From: Camellia lanceoleosa
Lineage: Eukaryota; Streptophyta; Magnoliopsida; Ericales; Theaceae
DNA: 64,000 nucleotides
NCBI GenBank assembly: GCA_025200525.1
Contig: CM045768.1
Span: 46,471,022-46,535,021 of the forward strand
Direction of reading: 5' to 3'
Shown here: positions 45,830 through 57,300 of the stretch, piece after piece
Layout of the letters: each line of letters begins with the position of its first letter
Position numbering within the stretch: position 1 is the stretch's first letter
Notes under the pieces: generated by a model
Seen by the model: the letters and a program-made list of their open reading frames with translations, nothing else
Told to the model about the DNA's origin: nothing
Database searches by the model: none
Translations under genes and position numbers: made by a program

Positions 45830-46470
45830 TTTTGCATGTTATTTTAGCCTTTTTTTCTTGCATTTTTGGGCTCCGACCCAAACTGTAAATAGTCATATTT
45901 TGAGCCCCTTTTCATGTTTTATCAAGGAACTCTTGCTATTTGAGATCTCCTACTATCACTTGCCTTTTTAACTCTCTTTTAGGCCTATTTTTGCATAGTA
46001 TTTTAGGCTTATTTGTAAGCTATTTTGGACTTGGTCATAAACTATAAAATATCATTTTTTGAGCCCCTCTTCAACATTGTTGAAGGGCCCTCCTCTGTTT
46101 GAGGCCAGAAGCAACCACTTGTCTCTTTGTCCCTCTTTTAGGCCTTTTTTTGCATGATAGTTTAGCCTCACTTGTGTTTATTTTCGTGGCTTTATGTAAA
46201 CTGTAAAGTGCCTTTTTTTGAGCCCCTCTTCAACTTTGTTAAAAGGCTCCTTACCATTTGGGGCCAGCTTCTGTCCCTTATCTCTTTTCCCCCTCTTAGG
46301 GCCATTTTTGTATGACAGATTAGTCCTATTTGTGTTCATTTTTGGGACTTGTTATAAACTGGAAAAAGGATTTTTTTTGACATCATTTTCATGTTTCATT
46401 AAGAGAATTTTCTTATTTGAGGTCACATACCTCCTTATATGCTTGATTCCCTCTCATTTTGAGCCTTACA
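45830..46470 (+). repeat. 159-bp tandem repeat, about 3.5 copies, in the Ogre-like LTR
   Basis: The landmark GAGCCCCT begins at 45902, 46061 and 46220, with a degenerate GACATCAT at 46379; all steps are exactly 159 bp. Each unit includes TTTTAGGCC, TGCATGATAGTTTAGCC-like text and AAACTGTAAA. Confidence 0.8.
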
Positions 46471-49348
46471 CCCTAGCCCTTGTTGCATGCCTTGTTTGAC
46501 CTTCTAGCCATTGGAATCCAGTGGATTTCCAGTGGCTTTGATGCTGTTTTGAGCCTCCAAATTAGAGGGGGGTAACCCCCTCTCACTTTGACTTGTTTGG
46601 TGGCCATTTTGGCCTTCCAAAGAAGCCCTACCTTGCATACTTTGTGGATTGATTTTGGGGCCAATTTGGTGAGTTTTAAGACTACCATATTTGATTTTCA
46701 AAGTTGGTTTGGGGCTTCCACATGTCTATCTTGTATATGCTTAAGAATCCCTTTGTATGCCCTCTAAAGGAACCCCTCATTTGTGCATGTTTTGGCTGCA
46801 TTTCCATGGTTATTTTGGCATATTTTGACATGTTTTATTCATTGATTTTTGTTGGTTTGATGAGTTCTTACTTTATTCATACACTTGCCATGTAAACTAT
46901 GTTTGCCCGCCAAAATTGCATGCTAATTTAAGCCATCTTGCTAGCACTTTCTGGCCACACTTTAAACTGGAAAAGTTCATGTTTTGGGACTTCCTTGACT
47001 CTGTCTTCATGCTTCATGTTCAAATAATGCATGCTTTGTATAGTTATAAGTCATTCCATGTGCCTAGTTTTGAGTTTCGGGTTTCATCTCATGCATCGGG
47101 TGCCATATTGCCATGCTTCGGGGCTGTTTAGCATCATGTTTTAGTGTTGAAATTTGCTTGTTTTCATATCATGTTCCATGCCTTACCATGCTTTGGTAGA
47201 GTGGCATTCGTGCTTTAGGTTTGGTTCTCGGTTTGCGTGCATGCGTGCACGCGTCTCGAGTGTCTCATTTCCATCTCATGGCCTCCTATGTGAGTGTGGC
47301 TAAGGTCCACTTGTGGTGGTGTAAGTCCATTATGCATTGTGTATGCCATTTCATTTCATAGCATTGTGTATGTTAGGTTGTATGTTAGCACATCGTGTAT
47401 GCCATGTTACCTCGTGCATCGTGTATGCCATTTCATAGCATTGTGCATATTAGGTTGTATCTTAGTTGCATTCATGCATGTCATGCATATTGCATTGTGT
47501 TTGGGATAGAAGTTAACCCGAGCACAAGAAACGAGGTACGTTTCGTACTCCGAGTGACGGAACGTATCTCAATTCCCCAGCCGCCGACACTCCGGATTAC
47601 CTATGATGGAGTTTAGGTCTTGTTGTGTTTATGTGTGCATTTATTTCATATTAAGTCGTGCAACTCGACTCCTCGGTCATCATGCATCGAGATGCGTGAT
47701 TGGTGGCACGAGGATCGAGGACTACACTCCTTGAAGAGTAGTCAATCATACATATGTGAAAATACATTGCCATGCCCCTTTCTTGCTCTCTGTTGCAGCA
47801 AATCAAGAATCAACAGCCTTTCGGAGTTTCGCGCGCTTTCCAAGAACAATTGCAAACAGAGGCTAATTGGGACATCGCAGTGGATTTTCGCGCAAGGCAA
47901 CCCGAACATACATCATTCATCATCCGGATCAGAGTTGAGGCAGTCCCTGGCTTGCATGCCAATTTATTGCTTTCCTAGTTAAGTTTGTTAATTAATTAGG
48001 ATTTTGTATTTATTCGGACTGTACTATTTATTCGGGACTGTATTATTTATTTGGACCCTCTGCGCGAGGGCAATGTTGTAATAAGTGTATGTGTGTGTGT
48101 GTGATGTATGTCTTCCAACCCCACGTCTTTCTCCCTTTTATTTACCAGCTTATGACGGTTAGATTAAGACATGTTTCAATTAGCATACAGTATGATAGCA
48201 TGTTTGCATTCATTCATCTGTTTCGCATGCACCGGGCTCGGCGCATCATACCTCACTACATTGTATTTCAATTCCAAGTTGGATACTTGTTAGCTGTAGC
48301 ATTCCATAATGCCATGTTTAGAATAGCCGAGCTTACTATAGTTGCATTTTTGCATGTGTTGCATTAGGCATTTATGTATAATTAGGGTCATGCATGGATT
48401 CCTAATTAGCTTCTGTTTTGGCTTGGAGTACTCGGTAAGTTTTATGCTTTAGCATCCTTGCATATGTGTGAGTGACTGCCGTGATAGCATGCTTACCATG
48501 AGGCTATGTGCTTATGTGATATACCTGCTTGAATGCCTGTGGGTGAAGGTTGGGTTACTTGGATTTGAACAAATCATCAACTGTGAGTTTTAAGCCCATT
48601 AGATAGTGGCAAAACCATGTTTTCTAAAGTCCACCCGAGGGTGGCAAAATCTGTATTTTAAGCCTACATGCGGGTAGCAAACCATCTTTCAAAAAAACAA
48701 ACATGAAATGTTTTGTTCTAATTCAGGCGACCCGGTCTATACTTTTATACTATGTGCATCACATAGTAAATCTAGGCTAATAACCGGAATAAGAACGCAT
48801 AATGTTTTCAAAACTAGATATCATGGTTAGTAGAGACTGATCTTTGATCGAGCGAACGAGGGTGCTCACGAAGTGACCTTCCCCAATCGTACCCAAGTTC
48901 CCGAGCCGAGGTAACTTTGGTGATAACGGACACGTGGCCTTAGGCAACGAGTCAGGGTTTCCTAAATTTCCCAAAAATAAAATATTTAGGTGGCGACTCT
49001 GTATCTGGCAAAGCAGTCCATGTTTGGCACTTCTTTCAAAAATCTGTTTTCTCAAAACGATTTGCCGGATTTGGACTCTTTGGTTCAGATTAAGAACCAT
49101 GACGTTTGAGTCCTGAACTATAGTGAGCCCAAAACGAACGGAACGAGGGACTCATTCCCTCCCGGGGCGTTCGGGGATGTCTACAGAGGTGCTGATAAGG
49201 CTTATATTTGGAATCTAGAATTGCACAAACTGTGTCATATTTTTTTTTTTTAAATCGATCACTTATTTGTTGTGAGATGATGGGATGTTGACACCATTAT
49301 GGTTTGTGTCATAATGATTAGCAGAGGATGATATCAGCAGGCAAGATT

Positions 49349-51515
49349 TGTAACGCCCTCAAAATAAACCCATAAATCTTACAATCTTGACATGCTTAGT
49401 CATAAGAGAACAAGCATAATTTCATTCATCAGAGTATTCATTACAAAAGTATTATACGTTGACATCAAAAGTAAATGCCCCACGGGCTTACAACTTTCCA
49501 AGCCAACACTTGGTTACAAAAAGAGAGTATTAACTCAAAATACAAAATAAGCCCTTGGCTTGATTTACATGTAATACACAAAATAATCACAAAAATAAAC
49601 AAAAGAGTCTTCAACGCCCACAACCATCCAAGCTAAGACCTCGGAGGCGACATAATACCTGAACTTGAAAATGATGTCCCTTATAGGGTGAGCCAACGCC
49701 CAGTAGAGATATGCTAAACATAATATGAGCAATAACTAAAACATTAGCATTCGATAAATGTTTAACTCATGTATGCCAACTTATAACACATTTCAATTTC
49801 ATGACCATTATGTCCATGTTTCATTTCATTTTCTATTATTTATCCAATTCTCAATTCATAACCATGGCTCAAAACCTGGCCCAACAATTTGGATGAGATT
49901 TCATCTCATATCAACAATACTTCCATTTCAAGTGAGATAACAACTCATATTAAACACTTCCATACTTCATATATGATACACAGATTTGCTGTATCAATCT
50001 CAAATAAAACACTACCATACTTTATATAAGATACACAGATTTGCTGTATCAATAGAGTCCATCTCCTATGTCCTCCTAAATATCTGGTTTAGGAGTCCAT
50101 CCCCTATCTCTTCCCAAACTATGGAGTACATCCCCTATCTCCTCCCACACAACACAATGTATATAAGCATCTATCATATACATGTTCAATCAATACACAA
50201 ATTCGATGTATTATTCCATTCATCATATTCAATGACATTCATTCGATTAGTTTTAATTCACCTAATCATCAATGTCTACAACAATCAAGACTATCCTCCA
50301 CCGATAGCCCAAAGCAATTATTTCTAAACAGATAATAATTATATCAATAGATAATTTATCAACATTTTCAAAGGTGAGTGATTAATGAATCTAACTCCAC
50401 CATTCTACCTCATAATGAGCAAATTTCATTATTTCCACTCAATTTCACATTTCCATAATAAATATCATTAATTACACTAATGAACCAAATATACCCAAAC
50501 ATGGCATTTTTCCCATTTTCTCAACATTGACCCAAAGGTCCAAATATTATCAACAACATCAATAACCTCATTTTCAGACCCAAAACACATATATTTGAAT
50601 CAAAAGAACAAAACCCCACTTTCCAATATAACACATCTCAAACCCTAACTTCCCAAATTAAACCATCTATACAAAAGCTCAACATTTATGTTAAAGCTCA
50701 TAAAAATGAGTAGTTATCCCTACCTCAAAGTCGGAGCTCAAAGGAAAAGGTGAAGAAAATCGAAAGTGCTCCAAATCCCAAGATTTTCGGATTGATAGGT
50801 AGCCCAAGCCAAGCTCTACACTTCTTACAAAGACACTAAGGGGGTGGATCACTCAAACTAGATCAAACGCTAGAGAGAAGTTGAAGTTTTAGAGTGAGGT
50901 GCTCTCCAATGGAGGTTTTGAAAAGTAAGAGAGAGAAAGAAAGTGTGAAAAGTGATTTAAAATCACCCAGCTGCCATTTGATATACGACTAGTCCGCTCA
51001 AACGGAGAATAGGACGCTCGAGCGTCAAGCACAAAAACTAGACCCGTTCAAGCGCAAAAAGACCCGCTCGAGCGCCAAGACACAACTGCAAAACACATCC
51101 GCTCGAGCGCAAAGGGAAACCTGCTCGAGCGTAGATTACCCTCTTCCAATATTTTTATAGACATTGAACACTCGCTCAAGCGCAAAAGGCCCGCTCGAGT
51201 GCGACTTGCTTGAACGTAAGGAACTCCGCTCGAGCGTGAAAAACAAACTTGCAGTACTTTTGCAGAGGCACAAAATACTGGAAGTGTGCAAACTCCGCTC
51301 GAGCGCGAAGGGATCTGCTCGAGCGGACCACCCAAAAACTGGGCAATAAGAAATAGAATCAAGGCTCAACCAACCTGTTCGAAACACGCCCAACACATCC
51401 TAAAACCCAAAATATATGGAATTAAAAGATGACAACAAGACATATACAACAACCAACTCTACGGAACCTAAGTCCGGATACAATAATCAAAGGAAGAAGA
51501 ACCAGGATTGCTGTA
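49349..51515 (-). mobile_element. Solo LTR related to 35076-38093, probable TSD AGATT
   Basis: Starts TGTAACGCCCTCAAAATAA as the 35-kb LTR does and stays homologous to about 50730. AGATT occurs at 49344-49348 and 51516-51520; with these bounds the other end is CTGTA instead of the expected CA. Sits inside the copia-like element. Its right part has a CGCTCGAGCG array in place of the GAUT fragment of its sister. Confidence 0.65.
50990..51330. repeat. Array of CGCTCGAGCG palindromes
   Basis: At least eleven perfect or one/two-mismatch copies of the 10-bp palindrome CGCTCGAGCG at irregular 20-60-bp spacing (for example 51014, 51066, 51100, 51122, 51227, 51296, 51317), mixed with A-rich linkers. 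Each contains a CTCGAG hexamer and CpGs. Confidence 0.8.
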
Positions 51516-52490
51516 AGATTGGCTCACTTACACGAGTAATCGCCCTTGGCGCTTGGGAGCGAGCAATGATGTGACTAGTGGTTTATTTTTATTTGGAGCC
51601 AAGAGAGGCTTAAATTATCCACTATGTATGTCGCCTTGGTTACAACCAAGATGAGGTCATGTTAAGGACCAAACATGGATGTTTGTACCCACTTTCCATG
51701 TTGTGCCTGTTATGATTAGTCAAATGCGAGATCTCATTCGGCGCCTAGAAGGCGAGCAAATAGAGAATTCGGGTTAGGCGCTAGAAAGCGACTAGACTAA
51801 GATCTATACGGTGTATCGAGTATGACGCCACTCTTTTGGAAGAGTTACTCCACCGTAACATGTATTCATACTATATGTGCTTGGCGACCGAGTAATGAGG
51901 TGAGAGAATGGATCCTTGTTTTCTCACCGTGTGAGTCTTACATGTCATTATTGATATGACTTTCATTTATGTACCCTTTTGTAACTTTTGACTATGTCAT
52001 AAGGTAAGGGGTTGATGTTCTGCTACTTTGGTATGTTACCTGCGGTCATGTATGATTCGGCCTTAAAGGATATCACTGGAAAAGCGGTCAATCCTAAACT
52101 AAATGGCATGAGGGCAAAATGAAGATCATCTAGTATTACACCACTGTTGTATATTCATTGTCGGCAACTCACATCGCTCTGTATGAGAGGCGGATTGAGT
52201 GTGAATATATTGCAAGAATTGAAAGGGTCAAACATGCTCTTTTTGAGGGATTAGAGATGTTTTATTAGACCAGTGTAATTAGATGAGTCTGGGGTATATG
52301 AGACACTATTTCTATTCTTTTTGGGTTGATGTCTCTATGTTGGCTCATTTTGAGTTTCTAGTATAGAGCTCCCATATACAGGTGTTCTCAGCGGTCGCAC
52401 GGTGCATTGACTAGTATGAGATTGTTCATTTTTAGGGAGATTGAGATTGAGATGTGGTAGTGTCACGCCAACTCTTGAGCGAATGAGAGA

Positions 52491-52944
52491 TGTTAAAAAT
52501 TGGGCGCCCATGTGTTATGACCCTTTGAACCTTTTGAACCTTATCTATGTAAGTTTGAATTTGAATTCAAAACTTATTTGGATAACCACTCATGATATCT
52601 ATATCTATCATATCAATTGATATGGATAGATTGATATATATGGTTATATATCTGATTATATATTTTAGATAATATATTAATATATCATATACATTATGTG
52701 ATTTTTACTCATAACCTTTTTTCCCAGACTCTCTCTCTAACTCTCTCCCATATGAGAATGATCTAGCCTCTGCACTGTGACTTGTGTGGGTGATACTCGT
52801 GTTGTAGTATCACTCCACTGCTGGGTGTTCGTTGTTTGCATATTTGAAGCACGTGATTTACCCATAAGATTCTTCGCTTCAGGTTCTATCACCTAAGGTA
52901 TGATCTGAATAATTTTATCCGCTGCGTTATACTTTTTGTTTATA
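52491..52944 (+). repeat. 3' LTR of the copia-like element
   Basis: 454 bp, from TGTTAAAAATTGGGCGCCC to TTTTTGTTTATA. Preceded by a purine-rich GAGCGAATGAGAGA. The final CA has become TA. Confidence 0.9.
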
Positions 52945-52949
52945 GTGGT

Positions 52950-53770
52950 GATATTTAAATTGCTTTGATAGAGGCTGAACTCTTGATTGGGCAGTGTCTA
53001 GAGATTCCTGTAAAAATTCACGAGTAAGAAAATCAGGCTGGGAATTTAATTCACCTCATATATATTCAATTCTAAAATCAAAAACACAAAAAATTGCTTG
53101 CCAACGAGCAAAGGCTTGTCTAGAAACAATATTCTTGGCATTCTTTTCTAAAACCTCTTTGGCAGCTTTGCAATCGATACGTAATAAAAAATTTTAATTT
53201 AATAAATTAGATTCAAATTTTTTAATACAAGAAACAATAGATAATATTTCCTTTTGAATAGTAGAATAGTGTGTTTGTGGTTCTTTCTATATTGCGAAGG
53301 TAAAACGAAATAATTGTTCTTTACCTTTATATAATTGTTTGAAGATGTCACCATAACTGATATCGCTAGCATCTGTTTCCACAATTTTGTAAACAGTAAG
53401 AATTGGTAAACATAATAAGGATAAGAATTTTACTCTTTGTTTAATTCGTTGGACTGTCACAGTATGTTCATGGGTCCATGAAGAGGATTTTTTCGGATAC
53501 AAGTACATAAGATTTTAGTATCTTTGTAGAGGTCTTTATAAAAATCAGAAATATAATTTAATCTTCCAAGGAACCTTTGTAGTTGGGTTTTGTCACGGAT
53601 TTCATCTGGAAACTTGTTAACAAATTCAATAGACTTTTGAATGGGGATGATAGTGTCTTTGTAAATAATGTGGCCGAGAAATCGTATGGATGTTTGGAAT
53701 AATTGCCTTTTTTTAACACTAAAGGCTAAGTCATTATTTTTAATAATATTATAAAATTTATGAAGATGCT
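52950..53770 (-). pseudogene. Endogenous pararetrovirus RT (C-terminal) and RNase H
   Basis: On the - strand: thumb-like part of reverse transcriptase (about 53770-53540), the RNase H start ETDASD (about 53379-53362), and RNase H tail words such as IDCKAAKEVL, FARWQAI and PDFLTREFLQ (53190-53000). These are characteristic of plant Caulimoviridae polymerases. The YIDD catalytic core is not present; the block ends at the direct repeat at 53771. Stops and a frameshift near 53287 interrupt it. Downstream it is split by the copia-like element. Confidence 0.8.
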
Positions 53771-54044
53771 TGCATGTGTATGATACAAAATTTCCGAAGA
53801 TTATGGATTCAATTTTTTATCAGTGGTGCTACATGTATCAATTAATATATATACTAATATATCAACTCGTATTATAACATTATTACTAATCTAACCTATT
53901 ATACAAATTATAAATACTCAAAAATTTTAAAATTATGTCATTTCATTTATTAATATACTAATTAATACATTAATTGATACATATAATATTTTTTATTTTT
54001 TATTTTTGAAAACGACATAATCCCCCCTATATTTACACATTTTG
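53771..54044. repeat. Right copy of the direct repeat bounding the nested block
   Basis: Matches 24800-24890 in two parts (53771-53818 and about 54001-54044), separated by the small palindromic MITE at 53833-53982. Confidence 0.75.
53833..53982. mobile_element. Small palindromic MITE
   Basis: About 150 bp with 14-bp perfect ends ATGTATCAATTAAT ... ATTAATTGATACAT and an AT-rich core. The uninterrupted state is present at 24836-24855, so about 180 bp including flanking T/A was inserted. Confidence 0.65.
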
Positions 54045-54185
54045 GTAAGTGGTCAACGTTTAATATGAGAAAACATGCAACTACTCCTTTTCCCACGCCA
54101 TACCCTTACCCCCTTCTCTCTCTGTCCGTCTCTGGATGCAATTCCAAATCTGGTGCTCCTCCATCCATCTCTCAATCCTCTCAAG

Positions 54186-54187
<2 letters not shown>

Positions 54188-54217
<30 letters not shown>
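54188..54217 (+). repeat. (CT)15 microsatellite in the CHX 5' region
   Basis: Pure CT dinucleotide run about 95 bp before the CHX start codon, likely in the 5' UTR or core promoter. CT-rich 5' leaders are common in plant genes. Confidence 0.9.
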
Positions 54218-54220
<3 letters not shown>

Positions 54221-54312
54221 CTACGTACCTAACCCTAATTTCCAAATCAAAACTCCCAATGCATTGGACATGATGATAGAATAGGTGGTGGGTCGATCGA
54301 TCAGAGACCGGC

Positions 54313-57300
54313 ATGGGTTCGGCCATGAACGCAGGTGAAGGAGCCACCCATCAACATCTCAAGGAAATCCATGGAGGTAGGGTTCGTGTGAGTCTTCCTT
54401 ACGTTTGCCACAACGTTCACCAAATCAACTCAGGTGGGATATGGCACGGCAACAACCCTCTCGACTACTCACTCCCAACCCTAATGTTGCAATTGTCCCT
54501 CATCACCATTATCACTCGCTTCGTCTACGTCGTTCTCAAGCCCTTTGGCCAACCCTTGATTGTTTCCCAAATTCTCGTAAGCTCTCAATTCCTTCATTTT
54601 CTATGCCTCTTATTCGCTTCTATTTATTTATTTATTTATTTATTGTTCTCTTCAATTCTTCATAATATTATTGAATCGTGGTGAATTGCTTCCCAATACG
54701 AAAAAAATTAGGAATTTATAAAGAAAAATTCATTAAAATAAAAAATGTGAAATTTTGATCAATGAACGCTATCAATCGGTCCTGTTTCCAATGCAATATT
54801 CAATTGAAAATGTTTTGTTGCTTATGTACTTATTTTAGTTATTTTTGTTATAGAATTAAGGACAAACTTCCATGTGGGGTTTAACCTTAATGTTTAGAAA
54901 TGACCACCTTAATGTTTGGAAATGACCACGTAATCCTTTGTGGACTGAAATGTACCCTTTAACTATTTAATAAGAAAAAGACTAAAATGCCCCTATATGT
55001 GAACTGCAGATATTTTCATTATTAATTTACCAAAGTACACTTTAACCCTGAGCTTTATTCTATGTGCTATTTATCACCTTCAAATTTGAAAATGAGTATA
55101 TAACCTCTCGTCACGTATTTCACACTTACTCTTAAGTTCGATGAAATGTTTCACAATGCACTTCAATCCACAAACCACGTGATGATTATGTGGTCATTTT
55201 TAAATATTAGGAGTTGCATGTGGCCCAAACTACCAGCGTAAAATGAAATTTGCCTTAGAATTAAATTGGACTTTTTGTCTCGAGCCAAAAAAAAGTATGT
55301 ATAGTAGAAAGTAACTTGACAGGTGATAGGATATCCCGTGTTATTTAGGTTTTAGAGCACACATTCGAAAATATTATGGTGAATTTAGTGAACCAAATTG
55401 GTTCTCAAATTCTTCTTGTTTATTTTTTTAAGCATTTTTCTTAGGATTAAAAGATTAATTATACTAAACTAAAATCTAGTGTGAGTGGAGTTTTGGCTAG
55501 GCAAAAAATGTTTAAAAAGGGAAAGAAAAGAAAAGAAAAGCATCATAATGATGTAAGCCTACCTCTACAAAGGTGTTTTTAATTATTTTTTAAAGTACCT
55601 TATATTATAATTATGCTGTAAGCCTACCTATATGGTACCACAATTGAGGACCTTATTCTCGTACGGTAACAATCTGCTTTCAGTTAACCATAGGTTTTTG
55701 TTTTTTGTCCGGGTTTAGCAAAACCTACTCAATGCTGCCTCGCATTTTGAATAATCTGACAGCGAATATTGAATTCTTATTGGACTAGAAATTTTAATTA
55801 CTATTATTCTTGCATAGTTAAGCTCTAGATCATTCTGATGGCTAAACTTCCTTGATCTTTGTTTTTGTGTCTCCACTATGAGGACCCTCTTGTGATTATT
55901 GTTTCATATCAGTACATATTTTGCAAATTGCAAGTGAAAAAAAAATCCTTGATGTGTGACTTAAAACTATAAGAACCTGATGAGGAACTTTGCTAATTGC
56001 TGTTGTATGTGTTTTATAATCTGTGTGGAGCAGGGTGGTGTTGTATTGGGTCCGTCTATTCTTGGCCAAAATACTTCATTCTCAACAAAATTATTCCCCA
56101 AGAAAGGCAAAAATATACTTGATACGCTCTCAATTTTCGGATTCACACTGTTCATCTTCCTAATTGGAGTGAAAATGGATCCAAGCATGGTCTTAAGATC
56201 AGGCAAAAAAACTTTAGCTATAGGAATACTAGGTTTTTTCATTCCTTATGGACTGGCCAGTTTTGTTGCCTTCCTCCTCCAGCAATTCCTATCTTTGGAC
56301 CACGAGATCTCCAGTGTGCTTCCCTCTTTGATAATCATGCTGTCCATGACAGCCTTCCCTGTTATGGCCTGCTTTCTCGACGACCTCAAGATCCTTAATT
56401 CAGAGATTGGACGATTAGCCTCTTCATCCTCAATAATCTGTGATATATGTCACTGGACCATCATGTCAGTGAAGTACGCGGCGAAGCTAGCTATGGCAAA
56501 ATCATTTAAATTATCAGTTGGGTCATTTCTATCAGCTGTCCTCTATATAGTTGTTATTGTGTTTGGATTCCGTCCAGCAGCTTTGTGGATAATCAGACAT
56601 ACCCCAGAAGGGAGACCTGTTAAGGAGAGATATATCTCTGCGGTGCTTGTAACGTTAATGTGCTGTGGACTTGTGGGTGAAATTCTTGGCCTGAGTTCCA
56701 TTATGGCAGCTCTAGCTATTGGTTTGGTGATACCGGATGGGCCACCATTAGGAGCTGCATTAGTGGAGAGGCTGGATTGTTTTGTTTCGGTTCTGTTGAT
56801 GCCACTCTTTTTCACTATCTGTGGGCTACAGATGGATGTTTTCGCTATAGAGAAACTGAGAAATGTGGGTGTTATGCTGTTGGTTGTTTTAGCTGCTTTC
56901 ATTGGAAAGATTATGGGGACAATGTTACCCCCTCTCTTCTGCAGGATGCCATTCCGAGATGCCCTCTCTCTTGGCCTCATCATGAACTCCAAAGGCATTG
57001 TTGAACTTGCTTTATTGAATGATTGGAAGCAATCCAAAGTAAGCTATCTTCTTCTCTACTTTTTCACATTCTCTGAGTTTTGTTAGTATGAAAGTGGTGA
57101 AAAATGAGGGAAACAAAAATTTCATATTAATCAAATCCATATATTAGAGAAGAAATTTTCTGTTTAAATCCCTTTATGTCACTTCAGTTTCTATCATTTT
57201 CACTCTCATCGAACAGTCTTGTAATTACATATGCAGGTCATAAATGAAGAATGCTATACCATAATGATAATCTCAGTGGTGCTAGTGACAGGGGTAATCT

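Larger units (their letters stand above)
44511..49185 (+). mobile_element. Tat/Ogre-like solo LTR (4.7 kb), TSD GAGGT
   Basis: Starts TGTAGACACCCCATTTTTGA and ends GGGATGTCTACA; GAGGT is repeated exactly at 44506-44510 and 49186-49190. Very long LTR size, the TGTAGACACCC start and the TTTAGGTGGCGACTC text near its end (48984) are typical of Tat/Ogre gypsy LTRs. TATA box CCTATATAACC at 45581-45591. No PBS, gag or pol and no second LTR are visible. All open frames in it are short and without family resemblance. Confidence 0.8.
39207..52944 (+). mobile_element. Ty1/copia-like retrotransposon, TSD GTGGT, with two nested LTRs
   Basis: LTRs at 39207-39673 and 52491-52944; target duplication GTGGT at 39202-39206 and 52945-52949. 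PBS at 39675. The internal region is heavily mutated: no long open frame, but an integrase-type PSTQQHNGVLE string (about 42676-42720) in the usual pol position points to copia. Without the insertions at 44511-49185 and 49349-51515 the element is about 6.9 kb. It is inserted in the pararetroviral polymerase frame. Confidence 0.85.

Noticed and set aside
54075..54347. Small frames over the CHX 5' region, including a Glu/Arg-repeat one on the - strand
   Set aside because: They depend on the (CT)n run; a real uORF cannot be excluded but there is no support.
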